The notes beneath the pieces are model-generated. The model had not been told where the DNA came from, made no database searches, and saw nothing but the letters and a program-made list of their open reading frames with translations. From an uncultured Bacilli bacterium (lineage in GTDB: Bacteria > Bacillota_I > Bacilli_A > RF39 > UBA660): a stretch of 11,063 bases of DNA. How positions within the stretch are numbered: the first letter of the stretch is position 1; every line of letters begins with the position of its first letter. Location: NCBI GenBank assembly GCA_947627405.1, contig CANQVY010000034.1:1-11063 (forward strand), in the 5' to 3' direction. The position numbers were made by a program, and so were the translations under genes. Of the stretch, positions 1 through 6,717 are shown in pieces.

Positions 1-1440
1 CATATTGATAAAAAAATGATTGTGCTTGTATTAGGTCTTATCCTTATAAGTTCAATGGTTCATTTTAAACTTTTTCTTTTGATGGATTTATTTGTTCTAT
101 TAATTGTTTTTGTTTTTTTGTTAAAAAACAAGAAAATAGGGCTTTGTGCTTTGTTTATTTATCTACTCGTATTTGGCTTGATTTGTGTTTCTCAATGCAA
201 TTTAATCTCTAAAAAAGAATTTTATACAGCCAATGATGAGACTGTAAATCACACAATTGAAAAAGTATTAGATCAAGAAAAAAACATTTATCGTTTTAAT
301 TATGATGAATATGATTTGTATCATATTAATGATATTTTAAATACAAACTATTATAGTAGTTCGGTATATTCTTCTTTATCGAATTTAAACAATCGAAAAT
401 CTTATATTTCTCTTTTTAATAACGAAATTAGTTATCGGAACAATATGATTTTAAGTGCAAGTAATAATGTTTTGTATAATGTTTATATGGGAAATAAATA
501 TTTATATTCCAAACACAATCAAATGTATGGTTATGAGAAGAAAAAAAAGGATATCTATGTGAATGAAGATGTTTTACCAATTGGATATTCAACTTATAAA
601 GTAATGAGTTTAGAACATTATAAAAAGTTAAAATATCCGTATAATATGGAAGCATTAATGAACTATATTGTTGTAGATGAAAAAAGAATGGTGAATGATT
701 ATAAAACGGATATTCAAGAATATAATTATGATTTTTCAACTATTTTCCAAGATAATCCATATATAAAAGAAAAAGATGGGCAATACATCATTAATAATAC
801 AACAAATAAAGATTTAGTACTTACAGCTAAGTTGGATAAAAATTTAAAAAATAAAATTTTAATTGTAAATTTTGATATGGCATATAATGAAAGTTGTTCT
901 ATTGGAGATCAATATATTAATCTGTTTGGCCAAAAAAATGTATATACATGTAAAGAATGGAAATATAATAATCAAAATAAAAATTTTAATTATGTTCTTT
1001 CTTTAGATAAAATAGTAAATAACAATATTGTTTTTTCTAAAGGAAAACATGTAATCCATAATATTAAAATGTATTTATTGGATTATGATGAAGTAAAAAG
1101 TATTCATGAAGAAGTGGATGAATTTGTTTTTGATAAAGACAAAACAAAAGGAAATACCCTTGTAGGAACAGTAAATACAAAAGAATATGGTTATTTTATG
1201 CTTACGATTCCTTATGATAAAGGTTTTAAAATTATAATGGATGAAAAAGAAGTGGCGTATAAAAAAGTTGATCAAAGCTATATAGGATTTAAAATTAAAC
1301 CAGGAAAACATAAGATTACAATTACTTATCAGGCTCCTTATAGTAAAATAGGGAAAATTATTAGCATTTTATCTCTTATTGGATTTGGACTTTATTTATA
1401 TAACGAAAAATTAAATAAAATAGACACCAGAAAAAACTAA
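1..1440 (+). CDS. YfhO-family membrane protein, C-terminal half (5' end cut by window edge)
   Basis: This is the carboxy-terminal part of a YfhO-type polytopic membrane protein. The frame is open back to base 1 (codons CAT ATT GAT AAA AAA before the first ATG at 16), so that ATG is internal and 479 codons are visible. The segment begins with three hydrophobic stretches, the last of the multi-spanning domain. A long extracytoplasmic domain follows, and then one final membrane helix ending about 12 residues before the stop. Family-typical features are the LPIGYSTYKVMS-like stretch followed by the conserved N-Y-I-V-V element, and a terminal beta-sandwich with G-K-H-K-I then Y-x-x-P-Y just before the last helix. 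The gene at 8288-10993 carries the same C-terminal architecture, so the two are paralogs. In Bacillus, YfhO acts outside the membrane in lipoteichoic acid glycosylation with a CsbB-type donor synthase; a similar role is inferred here. A hairpin terminator follows the stop. Confidence 0.88.
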   Translation, partial: HIDKKMIVLVLGLILISSMVHFKLFLLMDLFVLLIVFVFLLKNKKIGLCALFIYLLVFGLICVSQCNLISKKEFYTANDETVNHTIEKVLDQEKNIYRFNYDEYDLYHINDILNTNYYSSSVYSSLSNLNNRKSYISLFNNEISYRNNMILSASNNVLYNVYMGNKYLYSKHNQMYGYEKKKKDIYVNEDVLPIGYSTYKVMSLEHYKKLKYPYNMEALMNYIVVDEKRMVNDYKTDIQEYNYDFSTIFQDNPYIKEKDGQYIINNTTNKDLVLTAKLDKNLKNKILIVNFDMAYNESCSIGDQYINLFGQKNVYTCKEWKYNNQNKNFNYVLSLDKIVNNNIVFSKGKHVIHNIKMYLLDYDEVKSIHEEVDEFVFDKDKTKGNTLVGTVNTKEYGYFMLTIPYDKGFKIIMDEKEVAYKKVDQSYIGFKIKPGKHKITITYQAPYSKIGKIISILSLIGFGLYLYNEKLNKIDTRKN

Positions 1441-1474
1441 AATATTTTATATAATGAAATCAAAACGAATTTTT

Positions 1475-1516
1475 AAATAACTAGTAAAGTTTTATACTAG
1501 TTATTTTATTTTCTTT
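1475..1516 (+). terminator. Intrinsic terminator after the first YfhO gene
   Basis: A perfect 12-bp inverted repeat: left arm AAATAACTAGTA (1475-1486), 8-nt loop (1487-1494), right arm TACTAGTTATTT (1495-1506). A T-rich tail to about 1516 follows. Only two of the twelve pairs are G-C, so the stem is long but weak. It separates the YfhO gene from the next operon. On the minus strand no T-tract follows the stem, so it should act only on rightward transcription. Confidence 0.72.
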
Positions 1517-1524
1517 AAAAAGTA

Positions 1525-1533
1525 TGCTATAAT
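1525..1533 (+). promoter_or_regulatory. Extended -10 promoter of the polymer operon
   Basis: TGCTATAAT is an exact extended -10 element (TGnTATAAT). No good -35 hexamer lies 16-18 nt upstream, where the terminator tail sits; extended -10 promoters can work without one. A start 6-8 nt downstream falls near 1540, right at the AGGTGA ribosome binding site. The leader would therefore be only about 12 nt. The location between a terminator and the first gene of a tight operon supports the call. Confidence 0.62.
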
Positions 1534-1540
1534 TGAAAAT

Positions 1541-1546
1541 AGGTGA
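1541..1546 (+). promoter_or_regulatory. Ribosome binding site that decides the start of the GT2/TagF fusion
   Basis: AGGTGA lies 5 nt before the ATG at 1552. Two earlier in-frame starts, GTG at 1543 and ATG at 1546, fall inside or directly at the edge of this site and have no ribosome binding site of their own. The ATG at 1552 is therefore the chosen start. Confidence 0.8.
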
Positions 1547-1551
1547 TGATA

Positions 1552-4230
1552 ATGAAGTACAGATTTAAATTTTCAGTATTGATACCAATATATAATGTTC
1601 AAGATTATATTGAACAAACAATTCAAAGCGTAATCAATCAAACGATTGGATTTGAAAAAAATATACAAATTATATTAATTAACGATGGTTCTGTTGATGA
1701 TTCTGAAAAAATATGTTTAAAATATAAAAATAAATATCCAAAAAATATAGTTTATATTAAACAAAAAAATATGGGAGTATCTGCTGCTAGAAATAATGGT
1801 TTAAAATATATAAAGGGAAAATATGTAAATTTTTTAGATTCAGATGATTTATGGGAAAAGCATGCTTTTAAAAATGTATGGGATTTTTTTGAATGCAATT
1901 ACAATAGTATTGATTTAGTAGCCTGTCGAATAAAATTGTTTGAAATGACTGATAAATATCATCCGCTTGATTTTAAATTTTATAATCAAAAAAACAGAGT
2001 AGTTGATATTAGTACAAATTATGAATATATTCAATTAAATGGGCCAACTACTTTTGTTAAAAATAAAATAGCAAAAAAATTTTTGTTCAGAGAAGATTTA
2101 AAATATGGGGAAGATCCACTTTGGGTAAATCAAATTATTTTGGAAAAAGAAAAATATGGAATTATTACAAATGGCCTTTATTTGTATAGAAAAAGAAAAA
2201 ATCAAAATTCCGCTTCCGATATGGCTGATCAAAATAAAGATTATTTTTTAGATCCTTTAAAAAAATATTTAAATGAGCTATATACTTCATATATGAAAAA
2301 ACATAGGCAATGCGCAAAATATTTGCAAACATTATTTTTATATGAATTACGTTGGAAAATCTATCGTCGTTTACCTAACAATATATTAAGTAAAGAAGAA
2401 ATAAAGGAGTATAACGATATACTTATAAAGTTGATTCATAGTATTAGCCCTGATGTGATTATCAATAGCAGATTCTTGAATATTTATCTTAAAATTTATT
2501 TTTTAAAATTTAATGATAAAACTTATTTTAAAAAAATAGAAATTTTAAAAGATAAAATATATTTTAATAATAAAAATTATATGTTGGAAAATTCGCCATT
2601 AAAAAATGTAACGTATCTTAAGTTTTGTTCTACTAAAGATACATTCTCTATATATGGGAAAATCAAACCGCTTTTTTGCGAAAAAGAAATTAAAATTTTT
2701 TTACAGGATATAGATACAAAAGAACAATTTGAAACACAGTTATATCAAATAAAAAATAATACATATTATTCTTCATTAAATGACATGATTTCAACAGAAT
2801 ATATTTTTACAGTTTCTATCCCACTTACAAAGAATGTAAGAAAATTGAAATGTATAGTTTATTATGGAAATAAGATGATATTTACAGATTTTAAAATTGT
2901 ATCAACATATAGTATTTCTCCTTTATACAAGCAGTATAGAAAGATTGATCAAAATGCAATATTAAGAAGAGACAAAGATAGTTTATTAATAGAAAACTAT
3001 TCCTTTTCTAAAATGATAAAAAGAGAATTCATCTGTCTTTTCGACCTATTAAGAAAGCATAAATTAAAAACATTCCAAAATAGAATTTTATATCCTATAA
3101 TGGAATTTATAAAAAATTTATTCTATTTTATAAAGAGGAAAAACATTATTTTGCTAGAAAGTAATCCTGATTTTTCCGATAATGCAAAAAAAATTTTTGA
3201 TTGTTTAATACAAAATAAGGTAAATGAAAAGTATAAAATTGTATGGTTTGTTCAAAATGCTGATAATTTTAAGAATTTAAAAATAAAAAATGTTCGTTTT
3301 CAAACTTTTTTTGGGATTCCTAAAAAGTTTAGAAGTAAATATACGAATTATTGTTATAAATATGCTAAGATAATACTGGATGGAAATAAATATATTAAAA
3401 AATCAAATAAAAATCAAATTAGAATACACTTGAATCATGGAAGTCCTTTTAAAAATGCTCTTCAATATAATATAGGTATTGGTGATGTTGATTATATAAT
3501 AGTTCAATCCGCTTTCTTTAGAAGTACAGAGGCAAAGATTAGAGGAACTACTGAAAAAAAAATACTACCTTATGGATTTCCAAGAAATGATGAATTATAT
3601 AAAAAAGAAAAAATTAAATTTGATATTATGGATAAAGTAAAGGGTAAAAAAATATTATGGTTGCCTACATATCGAAACCACGCTGATTTTATAACTAACA
3701 ATCAAACTCTTAAATTTGGATTGGCTTGTATAAAAAGTAAAAAAGAATTGAATTTGTTAAATCAATGTTTGATTAAAAGTAATACAACTATATTTATTAA
3801 ATTTCATCCAAAAGAGGATGTATCCGTAATAGAAAAATGTAATTTAACTAATATTATAATTTTAAAAGATGAGGATCTTATAAAAAAACAAGTAAGTCTA
3901 TACCAATTATTTAATAAAGTTGATGCCTTGATTACAGATTATTCTTCAGTTTACTTTGATTTTTGTCTTACTAAAAAAAATATTGGACTAGCCATTAGCG
4001 ATATTGATGAATATATTAAATTACAAGGAAATTTTCAGTATAATTATAAGGATGTAATAAAAGGAAATTATATGTACAATATTAATGATTTAATTGAGTT
4101 TGTAAAAGATGTAGCGGCTAATAGAGATAGAACTTATAAAGAAAGAATGAAACTTGTAAAAAAATATGATGATTATAGAGACGGTAAATCTACTGAAAGA
4201 ATATATGAATTTATTAAAAAATTTTTATAG
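1552..4230 (+). CDS. Bifunctional GT2 glycosyltransferase / TagF-like CDP-alditol polyol-phosphate transferase
   Basis: Large (892 aa) soluble or peripheral enzyme with two catalytic domains. The N-terminal ~230 residues form a GT-A family 2 glycosyltransferase: F-S-V-L-I-P-I-Y-N at 7-15, N-D-G-S near 45, the metal/nucleotide motif D-S-D-D at 96-99 and an E-D pair at 187-188. Residues ~325-460 are rich in predicted beta strands and match no domain I can name. From about 530 the protein is a CDP-glycerol glycerophosphotransferase (TagF/TagB type): NHGSPFK with His629, PRND at 677-680, PTYR at 705-708, His752-Pro753 and TDYSS at 795-799. These correspond to the conserved HG, HP and TDYSS elements of the family. 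It probably glycosylates a carrier and polymerises glycerol- or ribitol-phosphate from the CDP-alcohol made by the gene at 5106. It is the first gene of the operon, and the next gene's ribosome binding site overlaps its stop. The exact sugar and polyol are unknown. Confidence 0.9.
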   Translation: MKYRFKFSVLIPIYNVQDYIEQTIQSVINQTIGFEKNIQIILINDGSVDDSEKICLKYKNKYPKNIVYIKQKNMGVSAARNNGLKYIKGKYVNFLDSDDLWEKHAFKNVWDFFECNYNSIDLVACRIKLFEMTDKYHPLDFKFYNQKNRVVDISTNYEYIQLNGPTTFVKNKIAKKFLFREDLKYGEDPLWVNQIILEKEKYGIITNGLYLYRKRKNQNSASDMADQNKDYFLDPLKKYLNELYTSYMKKHRQCAKYLQTLFLYELRWKIYRRLPNNILSKEEIKEYNDILIKLIHSISPDVIINSRFLNIYLKIYFLKFNDKTYFKKIEILKDKIYFNNKNYMLENSPLKNVTYLKFCSTKDTFSIYGKIKPLFCEKEIKIFLQDIDTKEQFETQLYQIKNNTYYSSLNDMISTEYIFTVSIPLTKNVRKLKCIVYYGNKMIFTDFKIVSTYSISPLYKQYRKIDQNAILRRDKDSLLIENYSFSKMIKREFICLFDLLRKHKLKTFQNRILYPIMEFIKNLFYFIKRKNIILLESNPDFSDNAKKIFDCLIQNKVNEKYKIVWFVQNADNFKNLKIKNVRFQTFFGIPKKFRSKYTNYCYKYAKIILDGNKYIKKSNKNQIRIHLNHGSPFKNALQYNIGIGDVDYIIVQSAFFRSTEAKIRGTTEKKILPYGFPRNDELYKKEKIKFDIMDKVKGKKILWLPTYRNHADFITNNQTLKFGLACIKSKKELNLLNQCLIKSNTTIFIKFHPKEDVSVIEKCNLTNIIILKDEDLIKKQVSLYQLFNKVDALITDYSSVYFDFCLTKKNIGLAISDIDEYIKLQGNFQYNYKDVIKGNYMYNINDLIEFVKDVAANRDRTYKERMKLVKKYDDYRDGKSTERIYEFIKKFL

Positions 4231-4235
4231 GTGAG
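4229..4235 (+). promoter_or_regulatory. Ribosome binding site that decides the acyltransferase start
   Basis: AGGTGAG overlaps the TAG stop of the fusion gene and lies 4 nt before the ATG at 4240. An in-frame GTG at 4231 is part of this site itself and is rejected as the start. The overlap suggests translational coupling to the upstream gene. Confidence 0.78.
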
Positions 4236-4239
4236 AAAA

Positions 4240-5103
4240 ATGAAAAATAAAGATAATAAAGGTAATAAGATCATAGGCAATCCTACAATGATAAATACTA
4301 AAGTAGAATTTGAGGGGGAGAATAATATATTCTACTGCGAAGAAAATATAACGATTAAAAATTCACATTTAAAATTTCGTGGTAGTAATTCAATAATTTA
4401 TTTGAGTAAAAATAGCCACATTTATATGTTAAACATAACTGTACATCATCAATGCTCTTTCTATATGGGAAAAAATAATTATATAAATGATTCATTAAAT
4501 GTTGTTATATCTGAAGGTAAAAATGTATTTATTGGTAATGATGGATTATTTTCATTTGGTATATGGATTCGTACAGCTGATCCACATTTGATTTATGATG
4601 TACATACAAATCAACGTATAAATGATAGTAAAAGTGTTTTTATAGGCGATCATGTTTGGTTAGGGCAATCTACCCTAATTTTAAAAGGAACAAAAATTGC
4701 CTCAGGCAGTATTATAGCTGCGGGGGGGGTAGTATCTGGAAAAACAGTTTTATCGAATGCTATTTTTGGAGGAAATCCTGGTCGATATTTAAGAAAAAAC
4801 ATCTATTGGGATGAAACCTGTAGTCATTACTTTACAAAAAAAGAAACAAATGCACATAAAAAATTAAGAAATAAACAATTTATTTATAAAGAGAGTGCTC
4901 AGGAATATATTCCTTTTAGTACAATTGACGGAGATCTATTAAATGTTAAAACGGCAAACGAAAAATTAAAGATTATAATGGAATTAGAACATAATAAAAA
5001 TCGTTTTGCTATAAATAAAATAAAACATGATCCTTTGAAAGGACCAAAGAAAATATTAAAAAAAATTAAGAAAAAAATCAAGAAAATAATGATTGAGGTG
5101 TAA
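4240..5103 (+). CDS. Left-handed beta-helix (hexapeptide-repeat) O-acyltransferase with a G8 tract
   Basis: Predicted 287-aa cytoplasmic acyltransferase, probably using acetyl-CoA, that would O-acylate a sugar or polyol of the surface polymer. Residues ~25-165 are built from imperfect hexapeptide turns, clearest at ~134-167 (IGDHVWLGQSTLILKGTKI and onward), followed by the GNPGRYLRKNIYW element that closes this fold in related enzymes. His116, in the loop T-A-D-P-H-L, sits where the family's catalytic His is expected. After the helix comes an ~95-residue extension ending in a strongly cationic tail (~262-287, roughly half Lys), perhaps a membrane-surface anchor. Codons for Ala161-Gly-Gly-Val164 contain eight consecutive G (4722-4729). 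Removing one G gives TAG at once, and adding one gives TGA at 4812-4814. The gene may therefore switch on and off by slippage; as sequenced it is intact. It is preceded by the polymerase fusion (9-nt gap) and followed by the kinase fusion (2-nt gap). The substrate is not determined. Confidence 0.88.
   Translation: MKNKDNKGNKIIGNPTMINTKVEFEGENNIFYCEENITIKNSHLKFRGSNSIIYLSKNSHIYMLNITVHHQCSFYMGKNNYINDSLNVVISEGKNVFIGNDGLFSFGIWIRTADPHLIYDVHTNQRINDSKSVFIGDHVWLGQSTLILKGTKIASGSIIAAGGVVSGKTVLSNAIFGGNPGRYLRKNIYWDETCSHYFTKKETNAHKKLRNKQFIYKESAQEYIPFSTIDGDLLNVKTANEKLKIIMELEHNKNRFAINKIKHDPLKGPKKILKKIKKKIKKIMIEV
4660..4678 (+). other. Intragenic hairpin upstream of the G8 tract
   Basis: TTAGGG (4660-4665) and CCCTAA (4673-4678) form a 6-bp perfect stem with a 7-nt loop, extendable by two G-U pairs (4658-4659 with 4679-4680). 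Four T follow at once (4679-4682), then AAAA. The three adjacent G-C pairs are strong for this AT-rich DNA. It lies inside the acyltransferase coding region, 43 nt before the G8 run. It may be a weak intragenic terminator or pause site, or chance. Confidence 0.35.
4722..4729 (+). repeat. Poly-G (G8) homopolymer tract in the acyltransferase gene
   Basis: Eight consecutive G, the longest G run I see in the window; the next longest are G5 runs at 4314-4318 (same gene) and 9080-9084. The tract spans GCG-GGG-GGG-GTA. Seven G would put T4730-A-G in frame as a stop after Gly163. Nine G would read 28 codons of unrelated sequence to TGA at 4812. Tracts of this kind are classical slippage sites in phase-variable surface genes. 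Confidence 0.85.
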
Positions 5104-5105
5104 AA

Positions 5106-6701
5106 ATGAATGTAATCTTATTGATGTCTGGAGGAGTAGGTAGTCGGTTTGGCGCGAACATTCCAAAACAATATGTAAATTTAAATGGAAAACCCGTGAT
5201 TGATTACGTTTTAGAAGCTTCTTTAAGATCAAAACTTGCAGATAAAATTGTGGTTGTAATGGATGAAAAATATAAGAACATATCTAAATTATTGGCTTCT
5301 GATAAAATTGCAATTACAAATAATGGAAAAAATCGATATGCATCATTAAAAAATGGATTAGAATACATAAAAAATAATTATAAATGTGACAATGTTTTGA
5401 TTGTTGATGCTGTAGCTCCTTTTATATATCCGGAATTAATTGATAATTATTTTTCGAAACTTGATGAATTTGATATAATTTTGACGGGGCAAAAAATTAC
5501 GGGAGCATTATGTGATTTTGAAGGCAATCCATACGATAGAGAAAACTATTTTATGTCACAAGCGCCAGAAGCATTTAAATTTGATATGCTTTATGAAAAC
5601 GTTGATTATGATACAAAGTTTCAAGCTATTTCTTCTTTAATGCCAAAAGATGCTAAAAAATTTGTTAACTTCAATTTTAAAAACAATTTAAAATTAACCT
5701 ATGATTTTGAACTTAAATATGCTGAATTTTTATTGAATTATCAGGAAGAAAGAAATATGCAAAATTTCGATAATATTTCATCTGGGGAATCTTTTGAAAC
5801 GAAGGGTTTGAGAAAATATTTGCTTCGTTCAAAAAAAAAGAAAACAACAGAGTGGTTAAATAATATCTATTTATTTTATAAAGAATTAAAAAATAAATAT
5901 GGAAATTTTAATGAATTCACACTAAATCAATCATCAAATTATGGTTTGGTAATATTGATTTCCACGAATGGTAATTATGAATTTGTTTTAAAATTAATTC
6001 CTGACTTTTTAAACCGATATAAAACTGAAAAAGCGGCTTATCAAATATTTGATCCTTCATGGATGTGTAAATTATTGGAATATGATGATAATAATGGGGC
6101 TTTATATCTAGAAAAATTGGAAACGATTAATTCTAAAATATTTGATAACAATATGAAATTAACTGCTTTTTTTGATAAAGTTTTCTCAACTTCAATAGAA
6201 TATGACCAAGAAAGTCATCAATTGTTTGAAAAAATTATTGATAATTTAAATACAAAATTAAAAAAGATTAATAAGTTGCCTTTATTTCAGGAAAAATTCA
6301 AAGAAAAGCTTGAAAAAGCTATTCAATATTATAATCAATTTTCTGATGCACCATTAAAATTGATTCATGGCGATTTAAGAATTGAGAATATTATGCAATT
6401 CAATGATGAATATAAGGCAATTGATCCCATTGGTTATATTGCTCCACTAGAAATGGAACCAGCCCGTTTTATTATAAGTGATGTTTTTCATAATAAAGGG
6501 TATGATTGTATTTATCGAATAAATATTTTACTAAATTTCTTTAAAAAATGGTTTAATTATGATAAACTTATATATGGTTTATACATCTACTATGTAATGA
6601 TTGCTTATAATAGTGTATTCGAAAATGAAGATGATGTAATAACGCTTTACTATTTAAATATTATAGATAGATTAGAAACTGATTTAATTTCAAATTTATG
6701 A
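5106..6701 (+). CDS. IspD/TarI-like cytidylyltransferase fused to an APH-type small-molecule kinase
   Basis: A 531-aa two-domain enzyme predicted to make a CDP-alcohol. Residues 1-~215 are an IspD/TarI-type cytidylyltransferase: the glycine-rich CTP loop at 8-21 with Arg14 and Lys21 seven apart as in IspD, the R-Y-A-S-L-K-N-G-L element near 78-85, Asp101 in V-D-A-V-A-P, Q-A-P-E-A-F near 152-157, and Lys196 in N-L-K-L-T. Residues ~240-531 are an aminoglycoside-phosphotransferase-fold kinase: Lys296 in V-L-K-L, Glu308, a Y-L-E-K-L hinge near 334-338, the catalytic loop H421-G-D-L-R-I-E-N428, and metal-binding Asp440 in I-D-P. The I-D-P-I-G-Y wording recalls streptomycin/hydroxyurea kinases more than choline kinases. 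The likely sequence is X to X-P to CDP-X, feeding the TagF-like domain upstream. X could be a polyol such as ribitol or glycerol, or choline; the last is less likely because no LicD is present. The ribosome binding site GAGGTG (5095-5100) ends at the upstream stop, 5 nt before the ATG. Confidence 0.88.
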   Translation: MNVILLMSGGVGSRFGANIPKQYVNLNGKPVIDYVLEASLRSKLADKIVVVMDEKYKNISKLLASDKIAITNNGKNRYASLKNGLEYIKNNYKCDNVLIVDAVAPFIYPELIDNYFSKLDEFDIILTGQKITGALCDFEGNPYDRENYFMSQAPEAFKFDMLYENVDYDTKFQAISSLMPKDAKKFVNFNFKNNLKLTYDFELKYAEFLLNYQEERNMQNFDNISSGESFETKGLRKYLLRSKKKKTTEWLNNIYLFYKELKNKYGNFNEFTLNQSSNYGLVILISTNGNYEFVLKLIPDFLNRYKTEKAAYQIFDPSWMCKLLEYDDNNGALYLEKLETINSKIFDNNMKLTAFFDKVFSTSIEYDQESHQLFEKIIDNLNTKLKKINKLPLFQEKFKEKLEKAIQYYNQFSDAPLKLIHGDLRIENIMQFNDEYKAIDPIGYIAPLEMEPARFIISDVFHNKGYDCIYRINILLNFFKKWFNYDKLIYGLYIYYVMIAYNSVFENEDDVITLYYLNIIDRLETDLISNL

Positions 6702-6717
6702 GAATGGAGTTGTAAAG

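Noticed and set aside
428..1311. Minus-strand open frames at 428-739 and 1075-1311
   Set aside because: They lie wholly inside the YfhO coding frame and have His/Phe/Ile/Tyr-rich compositions typical of antisense to AT-rich genes. I saw no domain in them.
1543..1551. GTG (1543) and ATG (1546) as start of the GT2/TagF fusion
   Set aside because: Both lie in or at the edge of the AGGTGA ribosome site that serves the ATG at 1552 with a 5-nt spacer; neither has its own site.
5831..5839. Runs of nine A (also at 3554-3562) as slippage switches
   Set aside because: A runs of this length are expected in DNA this AT-rich and in Lys-rich proteins, so they do not stand out as the G8 run does.
5106..6701. 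Housekeeping ispD or a LicC/LicA choline pair
   Set aside because: The IspD-like half has an altered H-D-A-x-R-P loop and a fused kinase. No LicD phosphocholine transferase is visible, while a TagF-like polymerase is, so a CDP-polyol is preferred. Choline is not excluded.
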